NCBI GenBank assembly: GCA_900604495.1
Contig: UWOR01000001.1
Span: 62,001-126,000, forward strand
DNA length: 64,000 nucleotides
Origin: Desulfovibrio sp. Marseille-P6017
GTDB lineage: Bacteria > Bacillota_A > Clostridia > Peptostreptococcales > Peptostreptococcaceae
Reading direction: 5' to 3'
Shown: positions 1-7,804 of the stretch, one piece after another
How the letters are laid out: each line of letters opens with the position of its first letter
Numbering within the stretch: position 1 is the stretch's first letter
Translations under genes and position numbers: made by a program
Notes under the pieces: model-generated
Database searches by the model: none
What the model was told of the DNA's origin: nothing
What the model saw: only the letters and a program-made list of their open reading frames with translations

Positions 1-426
1 ACAATTTCTAAAACTTTCTTTACATCCTATAAGAATAAACTTTATTTTTTCTCTTATTCTCTTATAATAATAATCTTTTTCAATTCCATTATTAAGATAT
101 ATTTCATCTAATCTTTTTACTCCGTTTAAATCACATGCTCTTAAAAATACAAGTAATTTTTTATCTTCTACTTCACTTTCCTTATATTCTTTCTCAGTAA
201 AATAAAAAAGAACTTGGTTTATCGGAAGTATAACTTCTTTTGCTGAGAAATTTGATTTCTTATTAAAATCAATTTGATCTATACTATTAATTTCTTCATA
301 TTTCGTTAAATCCGTATCTGAATAAGTTCCTTTGAATGATGTCGTTACAGGAGCTAGTATTTTATACTCTGACTGTAATAATTTTAATCCATCATCAAAA
401 CTTGATTTATCTAATCTTATTTTCAT
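1..426 (-). CDS. asrA: Anaerobic sulfite reductase subunit A, N-terminal part (cut by window edge)
   Basis: About 142 N-terminal residues are visible; the rest lies outside the window. The reading frame starts at ATG 424-426 behind a good AGGAGG ribosome binding site. The text, including ILPINQVLFYF and FLRACDLNGVKRLD around residues 67-108, matches AsrA of clostridial and Salmonella anaerobic sulfite reductases, the iron-sulfur electron-transfer subunit that with AsrB and AsrC reduces sulfite to sulfide in the cytoplasm. AsrB and AsrC would be expected further left. A CRP-type operator and -10 element lie just upstream, and a CRP/FNR-type regulator is the next gene, so activation by that regulator is likely. 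The family call is by pattern recognition. Confidence 0.85.
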   Translation of the reverse strand, partial: MKIRLDKSSFDDGLKLLQSEYKILAPVTTSFKGTYSDTDLTKYEEINSIDQIDFNKKSNFSAKEVILPINQVLFYFTEKEYKESEVEDKKLLVFLRACDLNGVKRLDEIYLNNGIEKDYYYKRIREKIKFILIGCKESFRNC

Positions 427-455
427 AGATATTCCTCCTAGACTTTGTTAAATAA

Positions 456-461
456 ATATTA
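456..461 (-). promoter_or_regulatory. -10 element of the asr promoter
   Basis: TAATAT on the minus strand, 30 bases upstream of the asrA start codon. Its centre is 33 bases from the centre of the CRP-type palindrome, which is the geometry of a class II activator-dependent promoter. No good -35 element is present, as expected for such a promoter. Confidence 0.5.
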
Positions 462-483
462 ACATCTTCACTTATAAAAAGTC

Positions 484-499
484 TGTGATAAATATCACA
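484..499. promoter_or_regulatory. CRP-type operator upstream of asrA
   Basis: The sequence TGTGAT-AAAT-ATCACA is a perfect 6+6 inverted repeat matching the classic CRP consensus TGTGA-N6-TCACA. It lies between asrA and the divergent end of the adjacent CRP/FNR-type gene. The recognition helix of that protein carries the residues that read TGTGA in E. coli CRP, so it is the natural candidate to bind here. Confidence 0.75.
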
Positions 500-584
500 A
501 TTTGTAAAATAAAAAGCCACTCCATAACCAATAATAAAGTATACAATTTAAATATTTACTATCAGTTACAAAGTAGCTCATATA

Positions 585-1250
585 TTATGTCGTTTTAAAA
601 TATGTAGAAAGTTTTTCTTTTCTAACATATACTTTCTTACCATCTACCCTTACTAAATCTTCATCTTGCAATACTTTCATCGCTCTAGATAAACTTTCTC
701 TTTTGCATCCTAACATATCTGCTATATAAGTAATTGTTAGATTCATATTGATAAGAGTCCATTCTCCTTTTTCAATACCAAATTCTCTTCCCAATCGATA
801 GAGTTTAGCTGCCAATTTTTTATCAATACGAATTGAAATAGAATTTTTAACTTGTCTATATAAACGTCTATTTTTATTTTGGATATGAAGCATAATATTT
901 TTAGTAAGGTTAAAGTCATTTTTCATAATTTTTATAAAATCAGAAGTTTTACATTCTAATATAGTTGATTTTTCAAATGCTTCACATCCTATAGAGGATG
1001 TTTTTATATTATCTATAAGTATCTCATTTATCATCTCACCTTTTTTAAGAATAAATATTATTTTTCTTTCTCCACTTTCATTCATTTTAAAAATAGATAT
1101 CTTTCCGTCTTTTAAAAAATATAACTTATCTAATTCATCTCTTTCATTGAATAAAATTTCTTTTCTTTTTAAAACCCGCTCACTTAATATCTTGCTAATT
1201 TCAATCTTACTTTCATCTTTAATATCCTTAAATACTTGAATATTTTCCAT
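585..1250 (-). CDS. CRP/FNR-family transcriptional regulator
   Basis: A 221-residue protein with an N-terminal cyclic-nucleotide-binding-like beta-roll (about residues 10-115), a long dimerisation helix and a C-terminal winged helix-turn-helix (about 145-215). The recognition helix reads CKRESLSR, equivalent to CSRETVGR of CRP, in which Arg180, Glu181 and Arg185 contact TGTGA. It has no N-terminal cysteine cluster, so it is not a classical oxygen-sensing iron-sulfur FNR; the ligand is unknown. The start codon directly abuts the stop codon of the upstream nitroreductase gene (GTGTAAATG), so the two are probably co-transcribed. The TGTGAT-N4-ATCACA palindrome downstream, in front of asrA, is its likely target. 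Role as sulfite reductase activator is inferred from position and site. Confidence 0.85.
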   Translation of the reverse strand: MENIQVFKDIKDESKIEISKILSERVLKRKEILFNERDELDKLYFLKDGKISIFKMNESGERKIIFILKKGEMINEILIDNIKTSSIGCEAFEKSTILECKTSDFIKIMKNDFNLTKNIMLHIQNKNRRLYRQVKNSISIRIDKKLAAKLYRLGREFGIEKGEWTLINMNLTITYIADMLGCKRESLSRAMKVLQDEDLVRVDGKKVYVRKEKLSTYFKTT

Positions 1251-1763
1251 TTACACACCTTTATATAAATTTCTATTAATTTTGCTTTCATCAAATTTAT
1301 CTATAAATTCAACCTTCTCATCACTATATCCTAAAGGAATTAATGCATATGGAACAAACTTATTTGGCAAATTTAAAATTGATCTTACATACTCAACTCT
1401 TTTATTTTTAGGAAATACTCCAACCCAGCATGATGCTAATCCTTGATTAACAGCCTCTAAAAGTAAATTTTGAGTGCATGCGCCTAAATCCTGTATCCAC
1501 TTTCCAGCCTTTATAAACCTTTCTTTGTTACCCAATACTACTATACAGACTTGACTTACATTTATATGCTTAGCCCTATGATGTGTTTTAGATAAATTTT
1601 CGATTAAATTTTTATCATCAACAATTATAAATTCCCATGGACTTGAATTTTTTGATGATGGAGCTTGCATAGCAGCTTTTAAAATTTCTTTTACCTTTTC
1701 TTCTTCTACTTTTTTATTGTTATATTTTCTTATAGAACGTCTATTTCTTATAACCTCTAACAT
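1251..1763 (-). CDS. Nitroreductase-family flavoprotein
   Basis: About 170 residues. The N-terminal signature EVIRNRRSIRKY, the PSSKNSSPWEF segment near residue 35 and the GLASCWVGVFP segment near residue 110 are typical of FMN-dependent nitroreductases, which transfer electrons from NAD(P)H to nitro compounds, quinones or unknown substrates in the cytoplasm. The frame can be read from a TTG four codons earlier, but the GGAGG ribosome binding site is placed correctly (5 bases) for the ATG at 1763. It is the first gene of a probable two-gene operon with the CRP-type regulator. Its substrate cannot be told from the sequence. Confidence 0.85.
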   Translation of the reverse strand: MLEVIRNRRSIRKYNNKKVEEEKVKEILKAAMQAPSSKNSSPWEFIIVDDKNLIENLSKTHHRAKHINVSQVCIVVLGNKERFIKAGKWIQDLGACTQNLLLEAVNQGLASCWVGVFPKNKRVEYVRSILNLPNKFVPYALIPLGYSDEKVEFIDKFDESKINRNLYKGV

Positions 1764-1941
1764 TTCATCCTCCAAATTTTATAATATTCTATATTTATAT
1801 AAATCTGTTAATATTCTTTTTAAATCCACAATTTAATATAACTATAATTATATTAAATGTTTTTAATATTATATATACTATACTTTAATATAAACTTAAA
1901 TATATATAAATATTATTTTATATATCTATATATAATAATAT

Positions 1942-1964
1942 AGGTACTAGCTTAACTAGTACCT
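1942..1964. terminator. Hairpin after the GH42 gene
   Basis: Perfect 9 bp stem AGGTACTAG / CTAGTACCT with a 5-base loop, just past the GH42 stop codon. The clean T-run is on the plus strand side; on the minus strand the tail is only AT-rich, so it may work weakly as the GH42 terminator. Confidence 0.55.
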
Positions 1965-1972
1965 ACTTTTTT

Positions 1973-3928
1973 CTATATGCTATCAACTAATAAAGCATCA
2001 TATGGCTTTAAGTTTATATTTCCTAAAGTTTGAACTTTATCAGTATGGTTCATAATAAAATATTTAACTTCATCATTTACTGTTCTCTTTACTACTTCTA
2101 CTCCTTTAGGAGATTTTATAACCTCTATATTAGAGTCAGATAATATTTTTTCAACTAATTTATCCATTATAGTTTCATCAACACCAGAACCTATGTAATA
2201 AACATTTCCACCCTCATAATTATTTAACGTTATTGCCGCTAATCCTGGAAAGAACTCATCATCATAGTTAAATAAAGTTTTCGCAGAAGTTGTTTTGATT
2301 AAATCTCTAAACACTGTAGCAGTTCCATTTATACCATTAAATTCATTAACTCCACTAACTGTTATTTTTTGTTCTCCTTGGAATGATTCAATTTCTTCAA
2401 CATATCCTCCAATAAAGTCAGTAAAATTAGTTGGATTAAATTCATTTAACGTTAAATTATTATAATAATCTTTTACACTATTTCTAAAGCTTAATACTAC
2501 AGTTTTCCCTTCTTTTGCAAATTTTCTCATCTTAGCTTGAACCTCAGGCTTATGAACTATCATAACTGGAACTAATAAAATATCATATTCGTCAAAACTT
2601 GAATCAGATGGTATAACATCTATATTTATATTATTTTCATAAAATGGTCTATACATTCTATATACTTCATTTTTATAATTCATTAAAAAGCTTTGTCGTT
2701 GAATTCTAAAGGATGCCATTGATTCATAATCATATACTATAGCAACCTTAGCTTCTACTTTTGATTCAACTAATTCTTCATTTTCCTTCATTTCATTAAA
2801 TAAACTTTGAACTTCGTAAAACTTTCTTCTTTTAGTATTATCCTGGTCTAGTATTCCATAACAATACTGCTCAGCACCTTTTGTAGCTCCTCTATACCTA
2901 AAATACATAAGTGAGCTACATCCATGAGCAATCCCTTGATAAGACCACATTTTAGCTTGTCTTGGTCTTGGAAGATATCCTATAACATCATGACCTTGAG
3001 CTCCCATTATAGCTTCAGTTATCCAGAAGTTTTGCTTTTTAGCACCTCTCATAAAATCAAGTCCACAGGCTATTTCATATGGAGGTATTGGTTGTGCTTG
3101 TCCTCCCCAAACTGGATAATTGTTATAAGCTACTACATCAATATATTTAGCTACCTTTGAGAAATCATAACTTTTATCAAAATACCCTCCAGAGAAATCA
3201 TGAAGTACTACACAGTCTTCGCCTAATATTTCTTTTAGTAATTCAACTTGCATCTTTGCATATTTTTCAATACTTACTGATCTAAATCTTTCCCATTCCA
3301 TACGAAGACTTGGATTATGAGTCGTTATAGTCTTAACTGGAACTGGTATTTCATCAAATTCGTTGTATGTTTGAGACCAAAATATAGTCCCCCAAATTTC
3401 ATTTAATTTATTTATATCATTATTATATTCTTCTTTTAAATAATTTCTAAATTCTCTTTTACATTCATTACAGTAACATACATCACTACCTTCATGCCCA
3501 AACTCATTGTCTATTTGCCATGCTACTATTTGATCTTCATTTTTATAATGGCTAGCTAAAGCTCTTATTATTTTTTCTGAGTAAAGATTATAAACTCTAC
3601 TATTAAAACAATATTGCCTTCTACCTCCAAAAACTCTTTTACTTCCATCTTCAAATTCAGATAAAACTTCAGGATATTTTTTTGCTAACCATGCTGGCAT
3701 AGTTGCTGTTGGCGTTCCAAATATAACTTTAAGATTTTTCTCTTTCGCTTTTTTTATAACTCTATCGAAGTATGTAAAGTCATAGTTTCCTTCTACATTC
3801 TCCATCATGTGCCATGCAAACTCACCTATTCTTATTACATTAGAACCTAATTCTAATATATTATTCAAATCATCATCTATCATATTTTCATCCCAGTGTT
3901 CTGGGTAATAATCTACACCTAAATACAT
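1973..3928 (-). CDS. Beta-galactosidase, glycoside hydrolase family 42
   Basis: A 651-residue protein beginning YLGVDYYPEHW, the typical opening of family 42 beta-galactosidases. The acid/base glutamate lies in QIDNEFG (about residue 143) and the nucleophile in WITEAIMG (about residue 305). The zinc-binding cysteines of the family are present (one near residue 108 and the CYCNEC cluster near 152-157). It would hydrolyse beta-galactosides, probably imported oligosaccharides, because no signal peptide is seen. Length fits the family. It has its own promoter and a strong AAGGGGGA ribosome binding site, and it lies directly downstream of a GPH sugar symporter gene, so import and hydrolysis are neighbours. 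Confidence 0.92.
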   Translation of the reverse strand: MYLGVDYYPEHWDENMIDDDLNNILELGSNVIRIGEFAWHMMENVEGNYDFTYFDRVIKKAKEKNLKVIFGTPTATMPAWLAKKYPEVLSEFEDGSKRVFGGRRQYCFNSRVYNLYSEKIIRALASHYKNEDQIVAWQIDNEFGHEGSDVCYCNECKREFRNYLKEEYNNDINKLNEIWGTIFWSQTYNEFDEIPVPVKTITTHNPSLRMEWERFRSVSIEKYAKMQVELLKEILGEDCVVLHDFSGGYFDKSYDFSKVAKYIDVVAYNNYPVWGGQAQPIPPYEIACGLDFMRGAKKQNFWITEAIMGAQGHDVIGYLPRPRQAKMWSYQGIAHGCSSLMYFRYRGATKGAEQYCYGILDQDNTKRRKFYEVQSLFNEMKENEELVESKVEAKVAIVYDYESMASFRIQRQSFLMNYKNEVYRMYRPFYENNINIDVIPSDSSFDEYDILLVPVMIVHKPEVQAKMRKFAKEGKTVVLSFRNSVKDYYNNLTLNEFNPTNFTDFIGGYVEEIESFQGEQKITVSGVNEFNGINGTATVFRDLIKTTSAKTLFNYDDEFFPGLAAITLNNYEGGNVYYIGSGVDETIMDKLVEKILSDSNIEVIKSPKGVEVVKRTVNDEVKYFIMNHTDKVQTLGNINLKPYDALLVDSI

Positions 3929-3961
3929 ACTAAATCCCCCTTAATTATCATTCTTATCTAA

Positions 3962-3990
3962 AGAATATAAAATATACTTTTCTTTGTAAA
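3962..3990 (-). promoter_or_regulatory. Promoter of the GH42 gene
   Basis: On the minus strand TTTACA (3985-3990), a 17-base spacer and TATTCT (3962-3967). Fits a sigma-A promoter about 35 bases upstream of the start codon. No obvious palindromic operator is seen here. Confidence 0.6.
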
Positions 3991-4063
3991 TAGTTTTAGT
4001 AAAATTTTTATTTTTTTATACTTATTTTTACTTTTCTTTTATATTTATGATTTTATTAAAAGA

Positions 4064-4103
4064 AAAAAGATTTCATACATTTTTAAATATATGAAATCTT
4101 TTT
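4064..4103 (-). terminator. Terminator of the GPH symporter gene
   Basis: Stem AAAAAGATTTCATA / TATGAAATCTTTTT (14 bp) with a 12-base loop, just past the symporter stop codon. A-run and T-run flanks make it usable in both directions. Confidence 0.8.
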
Positions 4104-4114
4104 CTTTCCATTTA

Positions 4115-5482
4115 TTACTCTGCCATGTTTAATTCACTTTCTTTATTAGATAAAGATTTTAATATATTATCATGATATTCTCCATTTAATTTATACTTAA
4201 ACACGTATATAGTACACATAACTATTGCTGATATTATTGGTACACCTACCATTAAGAATCTTAGACCTAATATAGTCATTGCAGTTTGCTCTGCACCTGC
4301 AACATATCCAACCATATCTAAACCTACTCCTACTAACCATCCACTTACAGCTGATGCACACTTAACTAATAATGTTTGTACAGAGAATACTATACTTTCA
4401 TTTCTAGTTCCTAATTTAAATTGTCCATAGTCAACAACATCAGCAAGCATTACAGTTGTAGAACCTAATAATAATCCACTTCCTAATTTCAATACAATTC
4501 CAGATATAGCTATGTATACTATATTCTGTGGCGCTATGTATCCTGCAACTAATAATAGTATAAATCCTACTATTGGTAATATCCCACCTATTTTAAATAC
4601 GGTTTCTCTTCCTATTTTTTTAGTTAAAATAGGATATAACATTAATCCAGCTATCTCAGCTAAACCTGCAAATGTAGTAAAGAATGAGAATAAATTTTCA
4701 TCTCCTGTTACATATTTAAAGTAATATATAGCCGTTCCTCCTGAAATTTGCATTACTAAATTCATACCTAAAACTATACCTATAAATACTACTAATTGAT
4801 CATTTCTTCTTATTATGTTTAACGTTTGCTTAAATGTTACTTTTTCTGCATTCTTAGGTGTTTCAGTTCTCTCTTTTACGTTGATACAAGTTATTAAACT
4901 TGAAATTACAAATATAATAGCTATTATAAATGCAAACTTACCATACCCTCTAACTGCATCTCCGCCACCAAGTACTTTTACTATCCAAATACCAAGTGCT
5001 CCTATTATTAACCAAGCTGTACTTGCAAATATTCTCGGTATAACTGAAACCTCTTCTCTTTCTTCTTTATTTCTTGATAATGCTGGTATCATTGACCAGT
5101 ATGGTATATCCATTATTGTATAAGTCATTCCCCATAGTATATACATTACTGAAAAATAAACATATAATGAAGTTCCTTCTAAATCTGGCTTTCTGAATAA
5201 AAATACTAAAACTACTGCATTTAATACTGTACCTATAAAAATCCAAGGTCTGAATTTCCCCCATTTCGTCCTAGTATTATCAACTATCATACCCATCATA
5301 GGATCATTTATTGTATCCCATAATCTTGCCGCTAAGAAAAGTGTCCCTACAAATGCTGGTTTTAGACCAACAACATCTGTAAAGTAAATCATTAAATATG
5401 TAGACACAATTGCATATACTAAGTCTTTCCCTAACGCTCCTATTCCATAAGAATATTTTTCTTTAAATGTTAATTTACCCAT
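4115..5482 (-). CDS. GPH-family sugar:cation symporter
   Basis: A 455-residue, roughly 12-helix membrane protein of the glycoside-pentoside-hexuronide family (MelB/LacS type). The family signature is present near residues 52-78: WDTINDPMMG followed by DNTRTKWGKFRPW. There is no C-terminal IIA domain, unlike LacS. It probably imports galactosides together with sodium or protons. The ATG at 5482 is chosen over an upstream TTG because AGGGGAG sits 7 bases before it. Between GH42 and the GH36 operon, it is the obvious uptake system for this island. A cre-like or LacI-type operator covers its transcription start, suggesting catabolite repression. Exact sugar is not known. Confidence 0.88.
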   Translation of the reverse strand: MGKLTFKEKYSYGIGALGKDLVYAIVSTYLMIYFTDVVGLKPAFVGTLFLAARLWDTINDPMMGMIVDNTRTKWGKFRPWIFIGTVLNAVVLVFLFRKPDLEGTSLYVYFSVMYILWGMTYTIMDIPYWSMIPALSRNKEEREEVSVIPRIFASTAWLIIGALGIWIVKVLGGGDAVRGYGKFAFIIAIIFVISSLITCINVKERTETPKNAEKVTFKQTLNIIRRNDQLVVFIGIVLGMNLVMQISGGTAIYYFKYVTGDENLFSFFTTFAGLAEIAGLMLYPILTKKIGRETVFKIGGILPIVGFILLLVAGYIAPQNIVYIAISGIVLKLGSGLLLGSTTVMLADVVDYGQFKLGTRNESIVFSVQTLLVKCASAVSGWLVGVGLDMVGYVAGAEQTAMTILGLRFLMVGVPIISAIVMCTIYVFKYKLNGEYHDNILKSLSNKESELNMAE

Positions 5483-5502
5483 ATTCAATCTCCCCTTCGA
5501 TT

Positions 5503-5516
5503 AGTAATCGTTTTCA
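5503..5516. promoter_or_regulatory. cre-like / LacI-type operator before the GPH symporter
   Basis: AGTAATCGTTTTCA matches 13 of 14 positions of the CcpA cre consensus TGWAANCGNTNWCA (one orientation or the other). It overlaps a perfect 13-base palindrome CGATTAGTAATCG at 5498-5510. The site lies over or just after the expected transcription start, where a bound repressor would block transcription. Binding by CcpA or by the local LacI-family protein are both possible. Confidence 0.6.
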
Positions 5517-5521
5517 TATAT

Positions 5522-5530
5522 ATAGTAACA
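5522..5530 (-). promoter_or_regulatory. Extended -10 element of the GPH symporter promoter
   Basis: Minus-strand TGTTACTAT, an extended -10 motif (TG-N-TACTAT type). The same nine bases occur in the GH36 promoter. The -35 region is poor. Confidence 0.5.
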
Positions 5531-5750
5531 GAAAAGGAAAACATTTGCTATACTTTTCAGTAAATTTTTTCTATATTTTTTCATCATATTTTTATTTTTA
5601 TATATTATTTCTTTTATTTAAGTATAATTATACTTAAATAAAAGACGTATTTGTAAATTTTACCACATCTACATTGTATATAATATGTATTATTGTATAT
5701 ATTAAACATGATTTACTATAATAATTAAATACATAAAGTTTTTTAATATA

Positions 5751-5802
5751 AAAAAAGAGTAATAATTATTAGTTAAAATAACTAAAACTACTACTCTTTT
5801 TT
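5751..5802 (-). terminator. Terminator of the GH36-regulator-hydrolase operon
   Basis: Long imperfect stem from AAAAAAGAGTA to TACTCTTTTTTT with TAGTTA/TAACTA at its top, right after the hydrolase stop codon. Confidence 0.75.
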
Positions 5803-5817
5803 TACGTATTTATTATT

Positions 5818-6744
5818 TTATACACTTAAGTTTTTATTATAAAAATCAATAACTTTTTCTAGATAAGGTTTCAGAATTCTATCCTGTTCAAAATATATCT
5901 CGTGTTTTGCGTCATCTATCTTAATTAGTGTACAATTTTTAGCAAACTTAGCAAACTTATTTTGCCCTCCTGGCTTAACAAAGGTATCTCTTCCAGCTTG
6001 AAATAATAATACTGGTATCTCTACCTTCTTTGCATTATCTTTTTTTATCAATTGGTTCGTTGCTTTTAAAGACTGATTTAGCCAATTAAAAGATCCTCCT
6101 GATGTTTGCAAATGTTCATAGTTTATTTGTTTATTAAAATATTCATTATATCGCTTTTCGCAACTAGTTCCAGAGGAATTTAAATCTGATTTTTTACTAA
6201 ATGGACCATGACCAAATATATATTGTTTATCTTTACCTATTTTACATATAATATTTGATAATATCTTACTCAATATAGGAGGATAGTTTCCAGTTTCAAT
6301 TTCCATCATAGGACAATTTAATATAGCTGCATCAAAATAATCAGTATATCTTTCTAGAAATAATGCACCTATTCCTCCACCCATAGAATGAGCAAATAAA
6401 AATAACTTTTCATCTTTTAAATGTTTTAAAACTATTGTATCTAAAAATATTTTAAAATCATCTATATAAAAATTAAATTTTTCTACATTAATCTGATGCT
6501 TATCTATACCTAACCTACCTGATTTTCCATGTCCTCTATGGTCTAATGCGTATACTGAAAAGTTGTTTTCATTAAAAAATCTAATAAGTTCACTATATTT
6601 CTCTACACTTTCACAAAATCCATGAGATATTATTATGGTTGCTTTACTTTCTTTGACAGCATAACCTCTATAGTATATATCTAAATCATTATTTCCTTTA
6701 AAAAATCCATCTTTGTATAATATTTCACTTGATATATTATCCAT
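5818..6744 (-). CDS. Alpha/beta hydrolase, monoacylglycerol lipase-like
   Basis: About 308 residues with the alpha/beta hydrolase fold typical of lysophospholipase/monoglyceride lipase proteins. Visible parts: HGFCE oxyanion segment near residue 42, ALDHRGHGKSG near 70, nucleophile elbow AHSMGGG near 119, an acidic residue in AGRDTFV near 250 and the catalytic histidine in DAKHEIYFE near 281. No signal peptide, so cytoplasmic. It is the last gene of an operon with the GH36 alpha-galactosidase and a LacI-type regulator (3-base gap to the regulator). This suggests removal of an ester group or a related job in sugar use, but the substrate cannot be read from the sequence. The ATG at 6744 has a GGTGG site 8 bases upstream; a GTG four codons earlier is the alternative. 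Confidence 0.82.
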   Translation of the reverse strand: MDNISSEILYKDGFFKGNNDLDIYYRGYAVKESKATIIISHGFCESVEKYSELIRFFNENNFSVYALDHRGHGKSGRLGIDKHQINVEKFNFYIDDFKIFLDTIVLKHLKDEKLFLFAHSMGGGIGALFLERYTDYFDAAILNCPMMEIETGNYPPILSKILSNIICKIGKDKQYIFGHGPFSKKSDLNSSGTSCEKRYNEYFNKQINYEHLQTSGGSFNWLNQSLKATNQLIKKDNAKKVEIPVLLFQAGRDTFVKPGGQNKFAKFAKNCTLIKIDDAKHEIYFEQDRILKPYLEKVIDFYNKNLSV

Positions 6745-6759
6745 TATGTTATCCACCTT

Positions 6760-7800
6760 TTAGTCTATATTCACTTTTACTGTATTTGTACTATCTCTAA
6801 TTACAAGCTCACTTGGTATTATTACTTTTTTGCAGTATTTTCTATTTTTATTTATCTTCTCTAAAATCAAATCTACTGATGCACTTGCTAAATTTTCTAT
6901 ATGTACTCTTACTGTCGTAAGCGGTGGTATAGTATGTTGAGATGCAATTAAGTCATTAAATCCTATTATACTAACATCATCTGGTACACTTATGTTATTT
7001 TCATATAAAGCTTTTAATACACCTGTTGCAATGGTATCTGTACTTACAAAAAATGCAGTCGGCATATTTTCGCCATTTTCTATAAAGTTATTAACAACCT
7101 CGTATCCATCCATTGCAGTCATTTCTCTTGTATCTAATATATACTCTTTTTTGTATAGTCCTTTAGATTTTGTATATTCCATAAAGAATTTTAATCTATT
7201 ATCAAGATTTTTTTCTTTTTTGTCATCTAGTGTTTTAGAACTTCCTATATACCCAATTTCTTTATGTCCAAGTTCTATTAAATAGTCTAGAGCTTTTTGT
7301 GTTCCTAACTTAAAATTCACCTTAACAGAGTCATACATCTGCTCATCAGGAGAAGAATCTAAAAATACTATATTTTCACAAATATCATTAAGCATAGAAA
7401 CTTCACTTTTAGTAAATTTTCCTATAGCAATTATTCCATTTAGAATTTCTTCACTTATATATCTATACTCATTTTCATCATATTTATATAAATTAACAAC
7501 TTCTATTTCATTATCAAAGCATTCTTTCTCTACAACACTTCTAAGAAGTAGATAGTATGGATCTTGAAGTTGTTGACTATGATTATACATTTCAACAATA
7601 CCAACTCTAAGCTTATTATTTTTTATCTTACTACTTGTTTTCCTTTGTTTTAAGGTTTTATATTGCATTTCTTCTGCTACTTCAAATATTTTTATCTTAG
7701 TATCATCTCCAACACTTATAGTGCTATCGTGATTTAAAACTCTAGACACCGTTCCTACAGACACCCCTACAGCGTTAGCAATCTCCTTTAACGTAGCCAC
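6760..7800 (-). CDS. LacI/GalR-family transcriptional regulator
   Basis: A 346-residue regulator. The N-terminal helix-turn-helix reads TLKEIANAVGVSVGTVSRVLN, with the family hinge near residue 55, followed by a periplasmic-binding-like sugar sensor domain (about 63-340). It starts with GTG at 7800 behind GGAGG that overlaps the stop codon of the GH36 gene, so translation is coupled. Its place between alpha-galactosidase and hydrolase genes suggests that it represses the galactoside island and is released by a galactoside or galactose. Candidate operators carry an AACGATT core before the symporter and GH36 genes. Confidence 0.9.
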   Translation of the reverse strand: MATLKEIANAVGVSVGTVSRVLNHDSTISVGDDTKIKIFEVAEEMQYKTLKQRKTSSKIKNNKLRVGIVEMYNHSQQLQDPYYLLLRSVVEKECFDNEIEVVNLYKYDENEYRYISEEILNGIIAIGKFTKSEVSMLNDICENIVFLDSSPDEQMYDSVKVNFKLGTQKALDYLIELGHKEIGYIGSSKTLDDKKEKNLDNRLKFFMEYTKSKGLYKKEYILDTREMTAMDGYEVVNNFIENGENMPTAFFVSTDTIATGVLKALYENNISVPDDVSIIGFNDLIASQHTIPPLTTVRVHIENLASASVDLILEKINKNRKYCKKVIIPSELVIRDSTNTVKVNID

Positions 7801-7804
7801 TTAA

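Larger units (their letters stand above)
5483..5817. other. Intergenic region between GPH symporter and hydrolase genes
   Basis: About 335 bases without a gene. It holds the symporter ribosome binding site, the cre-like site, the extended -10 element and the terminator of the hydrolase operon. The part from about 5560 to 5750 is AT-rich and I see nothing else in it. Confidence 0.7.

Noticed and set aside
1800..1940. AT repeats upstream of the nitroreductase as an origin or mobile element
   Set aside because: Simple TATA-rich spacer with no DnaA boxes, terminal repeats or target duplications.
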